Source of the DNA: Geobacter argillaceus
GTDB lineage: Bacteria > Desulfobacterota > Desulfuromonadia > Geobacterales > DSM-12255
DNA length: 64,000 nt
NCBI RefSeq assembly: GCF_007830735.1
Contig: NZ_VLLN01000019.1
Location: 1-64,000, forward strand
Direction: 5' to 3'
Shown: in pieces, positions 45,971 to 55,323 of the stretch
Layout of the letters: each line of letters opens with the position of its first letter
Position numbering within the stretch: the first letter of the stretch is position 1
The notes under the pieces: generated by a model
Databases searched by the model: none
What the model was told of the DNA's origin: nothing
The model's input: only the letters and a program-made list of their open reading frames with translations
Position numbers and translations under genes: made by a program

Positions 45971-46094
45971 GCAATTCAACGCGGATCAACGCTGATCTTA
46001 GACGGATTGACGGATTGACGCGGATAAACCGAGGCGCCCTCTTTTCAAATCCGTGTAAATGCGTTCCAATCCGCGTCCATCCGTGTTGAATTGC
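45971..46094. repeat. Inverted repeat element downstream of the VWA gene
   Basis: GCAATTCAACGCGGAT (45971-45986) pairs with ATCCGTGTTGAATTGC (46079-46094) with one mismatch. Between them are several short direct copies of GGATTGACG and CCGCGTCCA-like words. It is a dispersed-repeat type sequence in the gap between the MFS gene and the VWA gene stop. Confidence 0.6.
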
Positions 46095-46120
46095 AGTTTA
46101 TGGGTCCAAGTCTTCACCTG

Positions 46121-47293
46121 TTACAGCAGATGCCGCACTGCCCGCCCCAGCCCTTCGATGGTCAGGGGAAACATGGGGAAGAGCCCGCCGATCGTCGGCA
46201 CGGTCTCGTAGTGGGTCCAGGTATTCTCCGGCAGCGGGTTCATCCAGGCCCGCTGGGGAAAGGCCTCGGCGATCTGCCGCAGCCAGTCGACCCCCTTGGT
46301 GGCATTCCCATGGAAATGCTCCAGCGAACCGGAGTGGTAAAACAGTTCATAGGGCGCCATGGCGGCATCGCCGACCACGATGATGCGATAGTTCTTGCCG
46401 TACTCGCGCAAGACCTCGGCCGTGGGAACGAACTCGTCTGTTTCCAGGTCGGTATAGAGTTTCTCGTACACGCAGTTGTGAAAGTAGAAGGCGCGGAAGT
46501 CTTTGAAGTGGTTGAGCTTGTTGGCTGCGGAAAAGAGCCGTTCCGAGAGGGTCCGGTACGGCTCCATGGAGCCGCCCGAGTCCATCACCAGCAGCAGCCG
46601 CACGTTATTCTCCCGCTCCCGGCCGAAGACCAGGTCGATCTCCCCGGCGTTCTTGCAGGTCTTGTCGATGGTGGCATCCAGATTCAGCGTCTCCTCGGCG
46701 CCGGAATCCCGCAGGTCGCGCAGGCGCTTCAAGGCCACGCTGATCTGGCGCACGTCGAGCGTCAGGTCGCTGCGCAGGTTACGGTAGCGGCGGGCAAAGG
46801 CCTGCAAAGCGGCACGGCCGCTGCTTCGCTCGTTAGCAAAGGATATTCCGGTCGGGTGGCTGCCGTTGGCTCCAAAGGGGCTTGATCCACCGGTGCCGAT
46901 CCACTTCCGGCCCCCGTGATGGGCTTCATCCTGCTCCTGCAGCCTTTTCTCCAGCTCCTGCAGGAGTTCATCCAGGCTGAGCGACTTCATCTTTTCGAGC
47001 TCTTCCGCGGAGAGCCGAAGCGGACCCAGCTGGCCCTGGAGCCACTCCAGAATCTTTTCCTTGGTCGCCAGGTTCTCGGGGAGCGGCGCATCCTTGAAAC
47101 AGTAGGCAAAGGCCTGGTCAAAGGCGTCGTAGTAGGTCACGTCCTTCACGAGCACGCTTCGGGAGAGGTAGTAGAAGTCGTCGAGGCTCTCGTTGTGGAG
47201 CCCCTTGGAAAGCCCCTCCAGAAGGGTAAGCCACTCGGTCAGGCTGACCGGCACCTTTAGTGCTCGCAGCGAATGGAAGAGTGCCAGAAACAT
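46121..47293 (-). CDS. VWA-domain protein, CoxE-like partner of MoxR
   Basis: The 390-residue protein has a C-terminal von Willebrand A domain whose metal-ion-dependent adhesion site reads DSGGS at 238-242. It starts with a helical region (1-125) and a Gly/Ser linker. It starts at the base where the MoxR ATPase gene stops, and so is coupled to it. MoxR/VWA pairs act as chaperones that insert cofactors or assemble complexes, as in CoxD/CoxE for the CO dehydrogenase active site. The client is not evident. Confidence 0.85.
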   Translation of the reverse strand: MFLALFHSLRALKVPVSLTEWLTLLEGLSKGLHNESLDDFYYLSRSVLVKDVTYYDAFDQAFAYCFKDAPLPENLATKEKILEWLQGQLGPLRLSAEELEKMKSLSLDELLQELEKRLQEQDEAHHGGRKWIGTGGSSPFGANGSHPTGISFANERSSGRAALQAFARRYRNLRSDLTLDVRQISVALKRLRDLRDSGAEETLNLDATIDKTCKNAGEIDLVFGRERENNVRLLLVMDSGGSMEPYRTLSERLFSAANKLNHFKDFRAFYFHNCVYEKLYTDLETDEFVPTAEVLREYGKNYRIIVVGDAAMAPYELFYHSGSLEHFHGNATKGVDWLRQIAEAFPQRAWMNPLPENTWTHYETVPTIGGLFPMFPLTIEGLGRAVRHLL

Positions 47294-48171
47294 CAGCGGA
47301 AGAACCTGTGGCCGGCAGTTCGCACGTCTGCCGGGCGGTTGGCGTGACGGGTCAAGGTATCGACGTCCTCCTCCATCTTGACCAGCGCCCCCAGGAACGG
47401 GACCGACTTGAACAAAGGGGTCTCCTCCTCCGGGAGGCGCGCCCCGCTGGCCAGGAGCGCCCGGATCCAGTCCAGAAGCTCGGAGGTCGAGGGGCGCTTT
47501 CTGAGCCCCGGCACCTCGCGCAGGCCGTAGAAGATCTTGCAGGCGCTCTGCAGCAGCTCCCCGGAGAGGCCGGGGAAGTGGACATCGATGATGGCCCGCA
47601 TCTGCTCCTCGTCAGGGAAATCGATATAGTGAAACACGCAGCGACGGAGGAAGGCGTCGGGCAGTTCCTTCTCCGAGTTTGACGTGACGATCACCACCGG
47701 CCGATGGTTGGCCTTCACCCACTCGTCGGTCTCCAGGACGTGAAAGCGCATCTCGTCCAGCTCGAAGAGCAGGTCGTTGGGGAACTCGATATCCCCCTTG
47801 TCCACCTCGTCGATGAGGAGCACCACCCGGTTGGGACTCGCAAAGGCCCGTCCCAGGGGGCCGTGCTTGATGTAGTGGCGGATGTCGCGCACGTCGCCGT
47901 CGCCGAATCGGGCATCGTTCAGGCGCTGGACCGTGTCATAGGTATAGAGGCCGTCGCGCGCCTTGGTCGTCGACTTCACGTTCCAGAGGATGAGTTCCAT
48001 CCCCAGGGACTCGGCGATATGGTGGGCGAGGAGCGTTTTCCCGGTGCCGGGCTCGCCTTTGAGCAGGAGCGGCCGCTCCAGGGCCAGAGCTACGTTGACG
48101 ACATCCTGAAGCGCCCGGGAGGCAACATACCCCTCGGTGCCGCTGAATTGATGAAACTCTTGATTGTACAT
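47293..48171 (-). CDS. MoxR-family AAA+ ATPase
   Basis: From ATG 48171 (GGAG site upstream) the 292-residue protein has Walker A GEPGTGKT (39-46), Walker B VVLLIDE (116-122), sensor 1 TSNSEKELPDAF and an arginine finger (RRCVF), in the arrangement of MoxR-type AAA+ chaperones. It shares its stop with the start of the VWA gene. It may remodel an oxidoreductase; the molybdenum enzyme at 53253-55304 is a nearby candidate client, but this is only proximity. Confidence 0.9.
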   Translation of the reverse strand: MYNQEFHQFSGTEGYVASRALQDVVNVALALERPLLLKGEPGTGKTLLAHHIAESLGMELILWNVKSTTKARDGLYTYDTVQRLNDARFGDGDVRDIRHYIKHGPLGRAFASPNRVVLLIDEVDKGDIEFPNDLLFELDEMRFHVLETDEWVKANHRPVVIVTSNSEKELPDAFLRRCVFHYIDFPDEEQMRAIIDVHFPGLSGELLQSACKIFYGLREVPGLRKRPSTSELLDWIRALLASGARLPEEETPLFKSVPFLGALVKMEEDVDTLTRHANRPADVRTAGHRFFR

Positions 48172-48238
48172 GGGCTTCTCCTTTATCCCGGATAATGATG
48201 ACGTTGTGCTGCCTGACTGATGTTGAAGGAACCGAGTC

Positions 48239-49201
48239 CTAATCGTTGGCCTCGCAGGGTCGCTCCTCAGCAACCACCGACCTGTTTTCCTTACCTGCCC
48301 CTCGCAGATGCGGTCTGCTCACCAGGGCTATCCCGATCAACACCAGCACGGCGCCAATGCCAAAAAAAAGATCGATTGCTTCGTGCAGCAGGAGCACCCC
48401 GAACGACACTCCGAACAGGGGGGACAAAAACAGGAACACTGACAGCTGCGAAGCGTTGTAGCGCCGCAACAGAGAAAACCAGGCCAAAAATGCCGCGAAT
48501 GTCACCACAACGCCTTGGAACAGCAGGCTCGTCCAGGCAATGCCGGTCATGGTAAACCTGTCTGCCTGCCCCGAAAGTACGGCATAGCAGAGGCAGATGA
48601 TAAAAGCAGCAACAAGCTGGTAGAGAAGTGTCTTGGTCGAAGGAGCCTCGGACAAACGCGAACAGCGTATGAGCACCGTTGTGGCGGCCCACAGGATGCC
48701 GGCAAAAACACCCAGGGTATCACCCCAAAGTATACGCGGACTGATACCGGTCAGGAATGAACCACCCGTGAATGCCAGCGCAACGCCGGAAAAAGCGATT
48801 GCGATGCCTATCCATTGATGACGGCGAAGACGCTCGGAAGGCTTGAACCAGTGAAGCGTCAGCGCCGTAAATATGGGCGCTGTGTACAGGAATACAGACA
48901 TATGCGAGGCTGTCGTGTAACGGAGTCCCTCTGCCACGCAGACAAACTCCAATGAAAAGGCCAGCCCCGCGATGATCCCGGGGAGCAGGGTCCCATCCCG
49001 CAGGCTAAACACTCCCTTACCGCACATGATGACAATGCAGACCAGGAATGAGCTGATCCCGAAACGCAAGGCTATCTGCAGGATCGGCGAGATGTCGGGC
49101 GCGGCCGCCTTGATCGCCACCTGATGCAGCCCCAACACCATGCACAGGAAGATCATGCAGGCGACCCCGAATCCATCCAGGTGTTTCCGTTCAACAGTCA
49201 C
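48239..49201 (-). CDS. EamA/DMT-superfamily transporter
   Basis: The 320-residue protein has ten membrane helices as two EamA repeats, each about 140 residues. Such drug/metabolite transporters move amino acids, nucleosides or similar metabolites; specificity is unknown. The sequence between 48172 and 48238 is its 3' flank and the MoxR leader. Confidence 0.85.
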   Translation of the reverse strand: MTVERKHLDGFGVACMIFLCMVLGLHQVAIKAAAPDISPILQIALRFGISSFLVCIVIMCGKGVFSLRDGTLLPGIIAGLAFSLEFVCVAEGLRYTTASHMSVFLYTAPIFTALTLHWFKPSERLRRHQWIGIAIAFSGVALAFTGGSFLTGISPRILWGDTLGVFAGILWAATTVLIRCSRLSEAPSTKTLLYQLVAAFIICLCYAVLSGQADRFTMTGIAWTSLLFQGVVVTFAAFLAWFSLLRRYNASQLSVFLFLSPLFGVSFGVLLLHEAIDLFFGIGAVLVLIGIALVSRPHLRGAGKENRSVVAEERPCEAND

Positions 49202-49329
49202 CGTCTGCCTCCTCCGGTCTCTTGCGACTATGATCAGGTCAAAATGCGTGGCACGTTCATGATTGAAAACCTGTTGTCAGCCATGCAGTTAGGCAAAATT
49301 AGCCACCACTAACGGTAAAGATTCAATAG

Positions 49330-49367
49330 ATCAAAGGGGCCTTCCCGGATAGGAAAGCCCCTTTGAT
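49330..49367 (-). terminator. Stem-loop downstream of mobA
   Basis: ATCAAAGGGGC (49330-49340) pairs with GCCCCTTTGAT (49357-49367). It lies about 40 bases past the mobA stop. There are few T after it on the minus strand, so termination may be weak, but the stem also fits mRNA 3'-end protection. The surrounding gap 49202-49407 has no gene. Confidence 0.6.
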
Positions 49368-49407
49368 GCAAAGTTGCAGGCTTGGAGAGCGGTTGGTTAA
49401 CGCCGGC

Positions 49408-50082
49408 CTACAAGGAGTGTGCAAGCGGGATGATCCCCTCCTTCGGCGACTCCTTCTTGCCGTTTCTCAGCCGGAAATAGTCTTCCGGCGTATTGATATT
49501 GATGAATGAATTGAACTCGGGATCAAAGGGTGCGATCTCTTCGGGCAGGAGCTCCCGGACGCAGACCCTCGACATGAGGCCTACCACCCGCCTGTTTGTC
49601 CCGCTCTGAAGCAGTTCCTCAAGCGCCGGCAGACACGCCTTCCGGTAGAGGGCATGCAGCGGCTCGAACCCCTTGTCGGTTGAGGGGATGATGAGGTCTG
49701 CCCCGGTGACGAGGGATACCTGGTACCGGATCAGTTCCGCATTCAGATGCGGCATGTCGCAGGCCACAACAAAGATTGCCGGGTCGTTGCTGTGGATCAG
49801 CCCCGAGTGTATCCCCGCCAGCACCCCTTTGCCCGGGCAGAGATCCGAGACTTTCCGACAGGGGAGGAACGCGTACTGTTCCGGCGAGTTGGTGACGACG
49901 ATCACCTCCTCGAACAGCTTCGCCAGGGTCCGGTATATCCCCTCGATAAACCGGACACCTTTCTGGGGAAGGAGCGCCTTGTTGCTCCCCATTCGGCTGG
50001 AAGCCCCGCCGGCAAGGATGACGCCGGTCACCCCCTTGACCTTCCTACTGAGATGCAATCTGCAATCGCTCGGGATGGGCAT
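49408..50082 (-). CDS. mobA: Molybdenum cofactor guanylyltransferase
   Basis: MobA joins GMP to molybdopterin to give the bis-MGD cofactor of formate dehydrogenases and related enzymes. From ATG 50082 the 224-residue protein has the nucleotide-binding motif VILAGGASSRMGSNK, and a CDMPHL aspartate motif for Mg. It overlaps the 3' end of fdhD by 38 bases, with GGGAGG about 10 bases before its ATG inside fdhD. The C-terminal half shows no separate MobB domain. Confidence 0.9.
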   Translation of the reverse strand: MPIPSDCRLHLSRKVKGVTGVILAGGASSRMGSNKALLPQKGVRFIEGIYRTLAKLFEEVIVVTNSPEQYAFLPCRKVSDLCPGKGVLAGIHSGLIHSNDPAIFVVACDMPHLNAELIRYQVSLVTGADLIIPSTDKGFEPLHALYRKACLPALEELLQSGTNRRVVGLMSRVCVRELLPEEIAPFDPEFNSFININTPEDYFRLRNGKKESPKEGIIPLAHSL

Positions 50083-50818
50083 AAATATCGAACCTCCCTG
50101 CCCTGACATAACCGATCAGGGTGATGCCGGCAGCATCTGCTATTTTTATCGCCATACTGGTCGGAGAGGTGCGGGAAGCGATCAGCGTGATCCCGAGCAG
50201 GGCCGCCTTGGCCACCATCTCCGAGGAAACCCTCCCCGACGTGACCAGCATCATGCCGGCCAGGTCGATCCCCTTCAGAAGTGCCTCCCCGGCTATCCGG
50301 TCAATGGTGTTGTGACGCCCGAGATCCTCGGCGTAGAGACAGAGGCTGTCAAAACCCACGGCTGCTGAATGCATGCCGCCATGGTTACTGTACCTCTGCG
50401 CCGCCTTGGCCATTTCGTCCATCATGCTGAACAGTGCATCCGGCGAAAAAGTTCTGTCCTGGTCAACAGTCCCACCCTGGAGCGCCTTGGGGATGGTGAA
50501 GGTAATCCCGGTGCCGCAGCCGGAGGTGAGCACCGGCTTCAGCTTCTCCGGCAGCTCCCCCTTGATCTCGACCTTGGCAACGCCGAAGTCGGTGCAGACG
50601 GAGAGGAGCTTGAAATCCTCCACCCGCTCCACGAACCCCTGGAGCCGGAGGAACCCGGCGACCAGGAAACGGAGATCGTGGGGAGAGGCGATCAGGGTGG
50701 CGATCTCCCGGCCGTTCACGTTCAGGGGCAGCGGAAACTCCTCCACCACCTCCCGCTCCCGTGGTGTCAGCTGGCCTGTGCCGTTACTGTCTTTGCTGTA
50801 GCTGTAGATGCTGATCAT
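50045..50818 (-). CDS. fdhD: Formate dehydrogenase sulfurtransferase FdhD
   Basis: FdhD carries sulfur from IscS to the bis-MGD cofactor so that formate dehydrogenase becomes active. The 257-residue protein has the usual fold and sequence, including DLGRHNTIDRIAGEAL and SGRVSSEMV. The motif normally CxxC is CGTG (C101, with G104 in the second cysteine position); the retained cysteine corresponds to the essential one in E. coli. It precedes mobA, overlapping by 38 bases; together they serve molybdenum enzyme maturation. Confidence 0.9.
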   Translation of the reverse strand: MISIYSYSKDSNGTGQLTPREREVVEEFPLPLNVNGREIATLIASPHDLRFLVAGFLRLQGFVERVEDFKLLSVCTDFGVAKVEIKGELPEKLKPVLTSGCGTGITFTIPKALQGGTVDQDRTFSPDALFSMMDEMAKAAQRYSNHGGMHSAAVGFDSLCLYAEDLGRHNTIDRIAGEALLKGIDLAGMMLVTSGRVSSEMVAKAALLGITLIASRTSPTSMAIKIADAAGITLIGYVRAGRFDIYAHPERLQIASQ

Positions 50819-50854
50819 GGCTCATACCTCTGAGTCCTGCAAACTCGTTCAGCC

Positions 50855-52819
50855 CTAATGTACATCCGCTTTCGCAATGCCGAGCCCCGTGTTCTGGCGA
50901 ATGAAGAGTTCGTCGAACATCTCCTCGTTTCGCCGGCTGCCGAAGACGAGAGTAACGATAAACGTGATCATGAAACCGAACGGTACCGAGACGATCGCCG
51001 GGTTCTTGAGCGGGAACAGTGGGGCATCGAGCCCGACCAGGGAGGTGCCGTTCCTGTTCCTGGCATAATCGGTACGCGCCTTGGCCAGGGTCTGCAACTC
51101 CGTTTCCGACAGCAGCAGACCTGCAGTCTGCTTTTGTTCCAATGTTACAATGGTTTTTTGCGCATCGGCAGCAATTTTTTTCGGGTAGGTCATATTTGGA
51201 GAGACCATCACCAGACCGATGGTGACGGCCGCACCGACCATCAGCCCGCTGACGATACCGGCGGTATTCAGCCTCTTCCAGAACAGGGCGAGCAGGATCA
51301 CCGGGAAGTTGCTGGAAGCTGCCACGGCAAAGGCGAGCGAGGCCAGGACTACGACATTCTGCTTTTCACAGGCAATCGCCAGCAGGATCGCGATAGCCCC
51401 CACCCCAGCCGAAGCCATTTTGGCAACCTTTACCTGGGTCTTCTGGTCGGCATTGCCATCCTTGATGATGTTGACGTACAGGTCATGGGCAATGGCCGCG
51501 GAAGAAGCCAGGACCAGCCCCGACACGACCGCAATGATGGTGGCAAAGGCCACGGCACAGAGAAAGGCCAGCAGGAGGTCGCCGCCGATGGTTCCCGGAC
51601 CGCCGCCGATCAACTGGGCCATCATCAGCGCCGCCATGTTGCCGCCCTTGTCAATGGCCATGATATGCTGCGGCGTCACGTAGACGGCCGCGCCGAGCCC
51701 CAGGAACGTCACCATTAACTGGAAAATGGCGATCAGACTCATGGCGACGACAACGCTCTTGCGCGCCGCCTGGGCATTGGGCACGGTAAAAAAGCGCATC
51801 ATGATGTGCGGCAGGCCGGCAACACCGAGGAACATGGCGATGCCGAGTGAGATCTGGTCAAGGGGATCCTTGAGAAACAGTCCCATTTCAAGAAAGCGCT
51901 GGCCGTAGTCGAAACCCTGTACCGCCGAGGGATGCTTCAGAAGCGTCCGCACATGGTCCTGAACCGCCGTGTTGTCCGCAACCTTGTCCAGGAGAGCGAC
52001 CGGGTTCATACCCGACTTCCAGAGTACGGCTCCGGCCAGGATGATGGCAGTGAATATCAGCAGCGCCGCCTTTATGATCTGGACATAGGTGGTGGCCTTC
52101 ATCCCGCCGAAGCTGACATAGACGACGATCAGGATGCCGACGCCGACAACGGCCACATTGTAGGGAATGCCGAGCAGAAGCTGCATCAGCTTGCCCGCAC
52201 CCACCATCTGGACCAGCATATAAAACGAGGACAGGACCACCGCCGAAACCGATGCGGCACCGCGGACCATTTTGGACGGCGAACGGAACGACAGGATGTC
52301 GCCCAAGGTGTATTTGCCGGCATTGCGGCACGGTTCGGCGATGATCAGGAGAATCGTGAGGAAGCAGACCGTTGGACCGGCCGCATACATGAACCCGTCG
52401 AGGCCGAAGAGGGAGATGAGCCCGGTGGTCCCGAGGAAGGTGGCGGCCGACAGGGTGTCGCCGGCAATGGCCCAACCGTTCTGCAGGCCTGATATACCTC
52501 CACCGGCGGCGTAGTAATCGGACGCAGTCTTTGTCTTGCCCGACGTCCAGACCAGAATCACGACCGTGGTGGCGATAATCGCCAGAAACATGCTGATGGT
52601 GAACACCCGATTGGTCTTGAGCTCCTTTGCCGGCAGAGCCGGTTTGGCGCTGGCCGTGGCCGGAATACCCCGCATGGCCGAGGGTGTAGAAGCAGCCGAG
52701 ACTGCTACGGACGCTACTGTCACCTGGCCGGGAGCTGCCACCTTCGGTGCCGGTTCAGCAGCAAAGGCAACGGTGCAAAGCACCCCCAGAACTATAAACA
52801 GCAATGCTATCTTCTTCAT
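50855..52819 (-). CDS. actP: Sodium/solute symporter, acetate permease (ActP-like)
   Basis: The 654-residue protein belongs to the sodium:solute symporter family, with a signal-like start, a long alanine- and proline-rich N-terminus (about 20-60), and 13 or so membrane helices. The ActP/DhlC-type sequence and the DUF485 partner upstream indicate a monocarboxylate (acetate) importer, as expected for an acetate-oxidising Geobacter relative. Its start overlaps the DUF485 stop by 4 bases. The long helix-breaking loop near residue 540-600 (YPKKIAADAQKTIVTLEQKQ) is an extra periplasmic segment. Confidence 0.88.
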   Translation of the reverse strand: MKKIALLFIVLGVLCTVAFAAEPAPKVAAPGQVTVASVAVSAASTPSAMRGIPATASAKPALPAKELKTNRVFTISMFLAIIATTVVILVWTSGKTKTASDYYAAGGGISGLQNGWAIAGDTLSAATFLGTTGLISLFGLDGFMYAAGPTVCFLTILLIIAEPCRNAGKYTLGDILSFRSPSKMVRGAASVSAVVLSSFYMLVQMVGAGKLMQLLLGIPYNVAVVGVGILIVVYVSFGGMKATTYVQIIKAALLIFTAIILAGAVLWKSGMNPVALLDKVADNTAVQDHVRTLLKHPSAVQGFDYGQRFLEMGLFLKDPLDQISLGIAMFLGVAGLPHIMMRFFTVPNAQAARKSVVVAMSLIAIFQLMVTFLGLGAAVYVTPQHIMAIDKGGNMAALMMAQLIGGGPGTIGGDLLLAFLCAVAFATIIAVVSGLVLASSAAIAHDLYVNIIKDGNADQKTQVKVAKMASAGVGAIAILLAIACEKQNVVVLASLAFAVAASSNFPVILLALFWKRLNTAGIVSGLMVGAAVTIGLVMVSPNMTYPKKIAADAQKTIVTLEQKQTAGLLLSETELQTLAKARTDYARNRNGTSLVGLDAPLFPLKNPAIVSVPFGFMITFIVTLVFGSRRNEEMFDELFIRQNTGLGIAKADVH

Positions 52820-53139
52820 CGGCCCCTCCCCGGCTCCAGTTCTTCCAACAGTTCTCTGGTGAGAGGATCGAATACCTTATTAGTCCGGTACGTGTAGTAA
52901 ACAGCGATTGCCACTGTCACGAAAAACTGCACGACGCAGAACAGGTACCCCAGGTTCATCCTGCCGACAAGCCTCGTCTTGAAGATGTCCGGGGCGTAAG
53001 CGGCGCCAAGGGTCAGCAGAAAGTAAGGAATCGCTCCGAATACCCAGAGTCCGAAAAGGAACCGGCTCTTCTTGCGATGCAACGTGACAAACTTCGGATT
53101 CTTGGCGATGCTTTTCCAATCGTAATCTGGTTCTGACAT
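52816..53139 (-). CDS. DUF485 membrane partner of the acetate symporter
   Basis: The 107-residue protein has two membrane helices (about 30-50 and 62-84) in the DUF485 pattern, which is regularly found next to ActP-type symporters. The AAGGAG site before ATG 53139 is excellent. It overlaps actP by 4 bases. Its role with the permease is known only by association. Confidence 0.88.
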   Translation of the reverse strand: MSEPDYDWKSIAKNPKFVTLHRKKSRFLFGLWVFGAIPYFLLTLGAAYAPDIFKTRLVGRMNLGYLFCVVQFFVTVAIAVYYTYRTNKVFDPLTRELLEELEPGRGR

Positions 53140-53252
53140 CAAGCTACTCCTTATCTTTGCCGGGAGGACCGGTATCATGGGGCCGGTCCCACCATCTATG
53201 GTTACTGGTACGGCGTAAGAAACAGCGGCTATTGGCTTATCTGGCGTTAGCG

Positions 53253-55304
53253 TCAGGCGGCCTTGCTCACCGAGCACATGAGCGATTTCACGTCGGGATA
53301 CCCGAGGATCTCTTCCCGACAGTCGGTATCGGTGAGCAGGTTGGCGTTGGCCTCACCTGACCAGCCATGGGGGACGAAGATGCACCCTTCCGCCACCCGC
53401 TCGTCCAGCGCCACCTTCATCCTGACCTTGCCGCGGTTGGTTTCGATGATGATATCGTCACCGGTGGCCAGACCGTACTGCGTGCCGGTCGCCATCCCCA
53501 CCTCGGCAACCGGGTCCGGGGTTTCCGCCTTCAGGGCGTCTACCCCCCGGAACTGGGAGTGCACGTAATAGTAGTTGCGATGGCCCGTGGAGAGGATGAG
53601 CGGATATTTCTCCAGGAACTCCTTGCTGCTGCGCTTCGGACTCCTCTCCGGCTCGATGTAGACCGGCAGAGGGTTCGCACCGACATGCTCCAGGGCTGAA
53701 CTGTAGATCTTGATCTTGCCGGTGGGGGTGGCGAAGATGCCGTCCCGCACCTCGTACTTCTTTTTGCCGTAGTAGAGACCTTCCGGCTGCTCGTTAAGCA
53801 TCTGCTCGAAGGTGATGCCCGAGGGTCCGAGCTCGAACTGGATCAGCTCCTCCTCGCTCTGCCACGGGAACTGATCGCCCAGCCCGAGCCTCTTGGCAAG
53901 CTCGGTGAACACCTTCCACTCGGACCAGCTCTCCCCGATCGGCTCGATGGCCTTCTTGCGGAGCATCAGGAACGGCAGGCAGTGGCAGACGTTGTAGGTA
54001 TAGGCAAGGCCCCATTTTTCCAGGTGCGAGCAGGCAGGCAGCACATAGTGGGCCTCCTGGGCGGTCTCGGTCATGAACATGTCGTGCACCACCAGCAGGT
54101 CCAGACGCCGGAACGATTCGCGGAAGGCGTTGGAATCGGCCATGGAGACCAGCGGGTTCCCCCCCACCACGTAAAACGCCTTCAGCTTGTCGGGAATCGC
54201 CTCCGGCACCATGGTGATGACGCCATACGGGCTCTTGCGGCCCCAAACCTCGATGAACAGCGGATACTCGTCCATCCCCAGCGGGTCGCCCTCCACGTTG
54301 AGCCCGACATTGCCGAAGTGCGGACGCGGGCTGATGACCCAGCCGCCCGGCACGTTGATGTTGCCGGTGATGGTCTGGAGGACCGAAAAAGCGCGGCTGT
54401 TCTGGGTGCCGCCGGCGGTCTGGTCCTGGGTGCAGGTCCCCTGGTAGATGGACGCCCCCTTGGTGGTGGCAAACATCCGCGCCAGCTCCCGGATCTTGTC
54501 GGCCGGGACCCAGGTGATCTCCTCGGCCCATTCCGGGGTGAACGGCTCGATGTGCGGCACCAGCTTGTCGTAGCCGGAGGTATGCTTGTCGACGAAGTCG
54601 TGGTCGACAAGGTCTTCCTTGATGATGACGTGCATCATTGCCATGGCCATGGCGCCGTCGGTGCCGGGGCGGATCTTCAGGTACATGTCGGCCTGATCGG
54701 CCAGCGGTATCCGCCGGGGGTCGATCACCACCAGCTTCGCCCCTTTGGCCAGGTTCCGTTCCAGGGCGAGTTTCAGGGGAAAGTCGCTGGCATCGGGGTT
54801 GTGGCCCCAGAGGATATACAGCTTGGAATCGAGCTCCTCAGTGGGGTACTTGCCGAAGGTGATCTGCCTGGTGCGTATCCGCATCCGGTAGCAGATGCTC
54901 TCCACCGAAAAGAAGTTCGGCGAGCCGAAGGCGGCCTTGAACCGCTGGGTCAGCTGCGCCATCTCCAGGTTCTCGACGCCGATGGAACCGCTGAACACCC
55001 CGAGAACGCTGGGTCCGAACTCCTCCTTCAGCTTGAGGAGCTTGGCGGCGATCTCATCCAGCGCCTGCTCCCAGCTGACCGGAACGAACTTCCCGTCGAC
55101 CTTTTTCAGCGGCGTCTTGATCCTGTTGGGGGAGTATATATGCGTGAGTGCCGCCTCCCCCTTGGGACAGAGCTGCCCGTCATTGATCGGGTGACCTTCC
55201 AGCCCCTCGACCTTGACGGCCGTGCCGTCCTCGACGGTCACCCTGGTGCCGCAACTGTGATAACAGAGGGTACAATCGGTAAGAACCTGCTGTGTCGATG
55301 CCAT
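53253..55304 (-). CDS. Cytoplasmic molybdopterin oxidoreductase with 4Fe-4S
   Basis: The 683-residue protein belongs to the DMSO-reductase family: 4Fe-4S motif C11-x2-C14-x3-C18-x27-C46, and a cysteine (C138 in ESICYRMR) at the position of the metal ligand, so a Cys-ligated Mo or W bis-MGD site. There is no Tat signal, no membrane or iron-sulfur electron-transfer subunit next to it, so it is probably a soluble single-subunit enzyme. Its substrate is unknown; formate, thiosulfate or aldehyde-type reactions are conceivable. It stands with fdhD/mobA nearby and is followed by a gap to DUF485. Confidence 0.82.
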   Translation of the reverse strand: MASTQQVLTDCTLCYHSCGTRVTVEDGTAVKVEGLEGHPINDGQLCPKGEAALTHIYSPNRIKTPLKKVDGKFVPVSWEQALDEIAAKLLKLKEEFGPSVLGVFSGSIGVENLEMAQLTQRFKAAFGSPNFFSVESICYRMRIRTRQITFGKYPTEELDSKLYILWGHNPDASDFPLKLALERNLAKGAKLVVIDPRRIPLADQADMYLKIRPGTDGAMAMAMMHVIIKEDLVDHDFVDKHTSGYDKLVPHIEPFTPEWAEEITWVPADKIRELARMFATTKGASIYQGTCTQDQTAGGTQNSRAFSVLQTITGNINVPGGWVISPRPHFGNVGLNVEGDPLGMDEYPLFIEVWGRKSPYGVITMVPEAIPDKLKAFYVVGGNPLVSMADSNAFRESFRRLDLLVVHDMFMTETAQEAHYVLPACSHLEKWGLAYTYNVCHCLPFLMLRKKAIEPIGESWSEWKVFTELAKRLGLGDQFPWQSEEELIQFELGPSGITFEQMLNEQPEGLYYGKKKYEVRDGIFATPTGKIKIYSSALEHVGANPLPVYIEPERSPKRSSKEFLEKYPLILSTGHRNYYYVHSQFRGVDALKAETPDPVAEVGMATGTQYGLATGDDIIIETNRGKVRMKVALDERVAEGCIFVPHGWSGEANANLLTDTDCREEILGYPDVKSLMCSVSKAA

Positions 55305-55323
55305 GACCTGCTCCTTAAATGTG

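Noticed and set aside
49259-49312. 17-codon frame upstream of the DMT gene.
   Set aside because: No ribosome site, no hydrophobic pattern and no neighbour logic.
53253-55304. Acetylene hydratase (Cys-ligated W enzyme of Pelobacter) as identity of the molybdopterin protein.
   Set aside because: The residues around C138 (ESICYRMR) do not match the acetylene hydratase segment as I recall it, and no other support exists.
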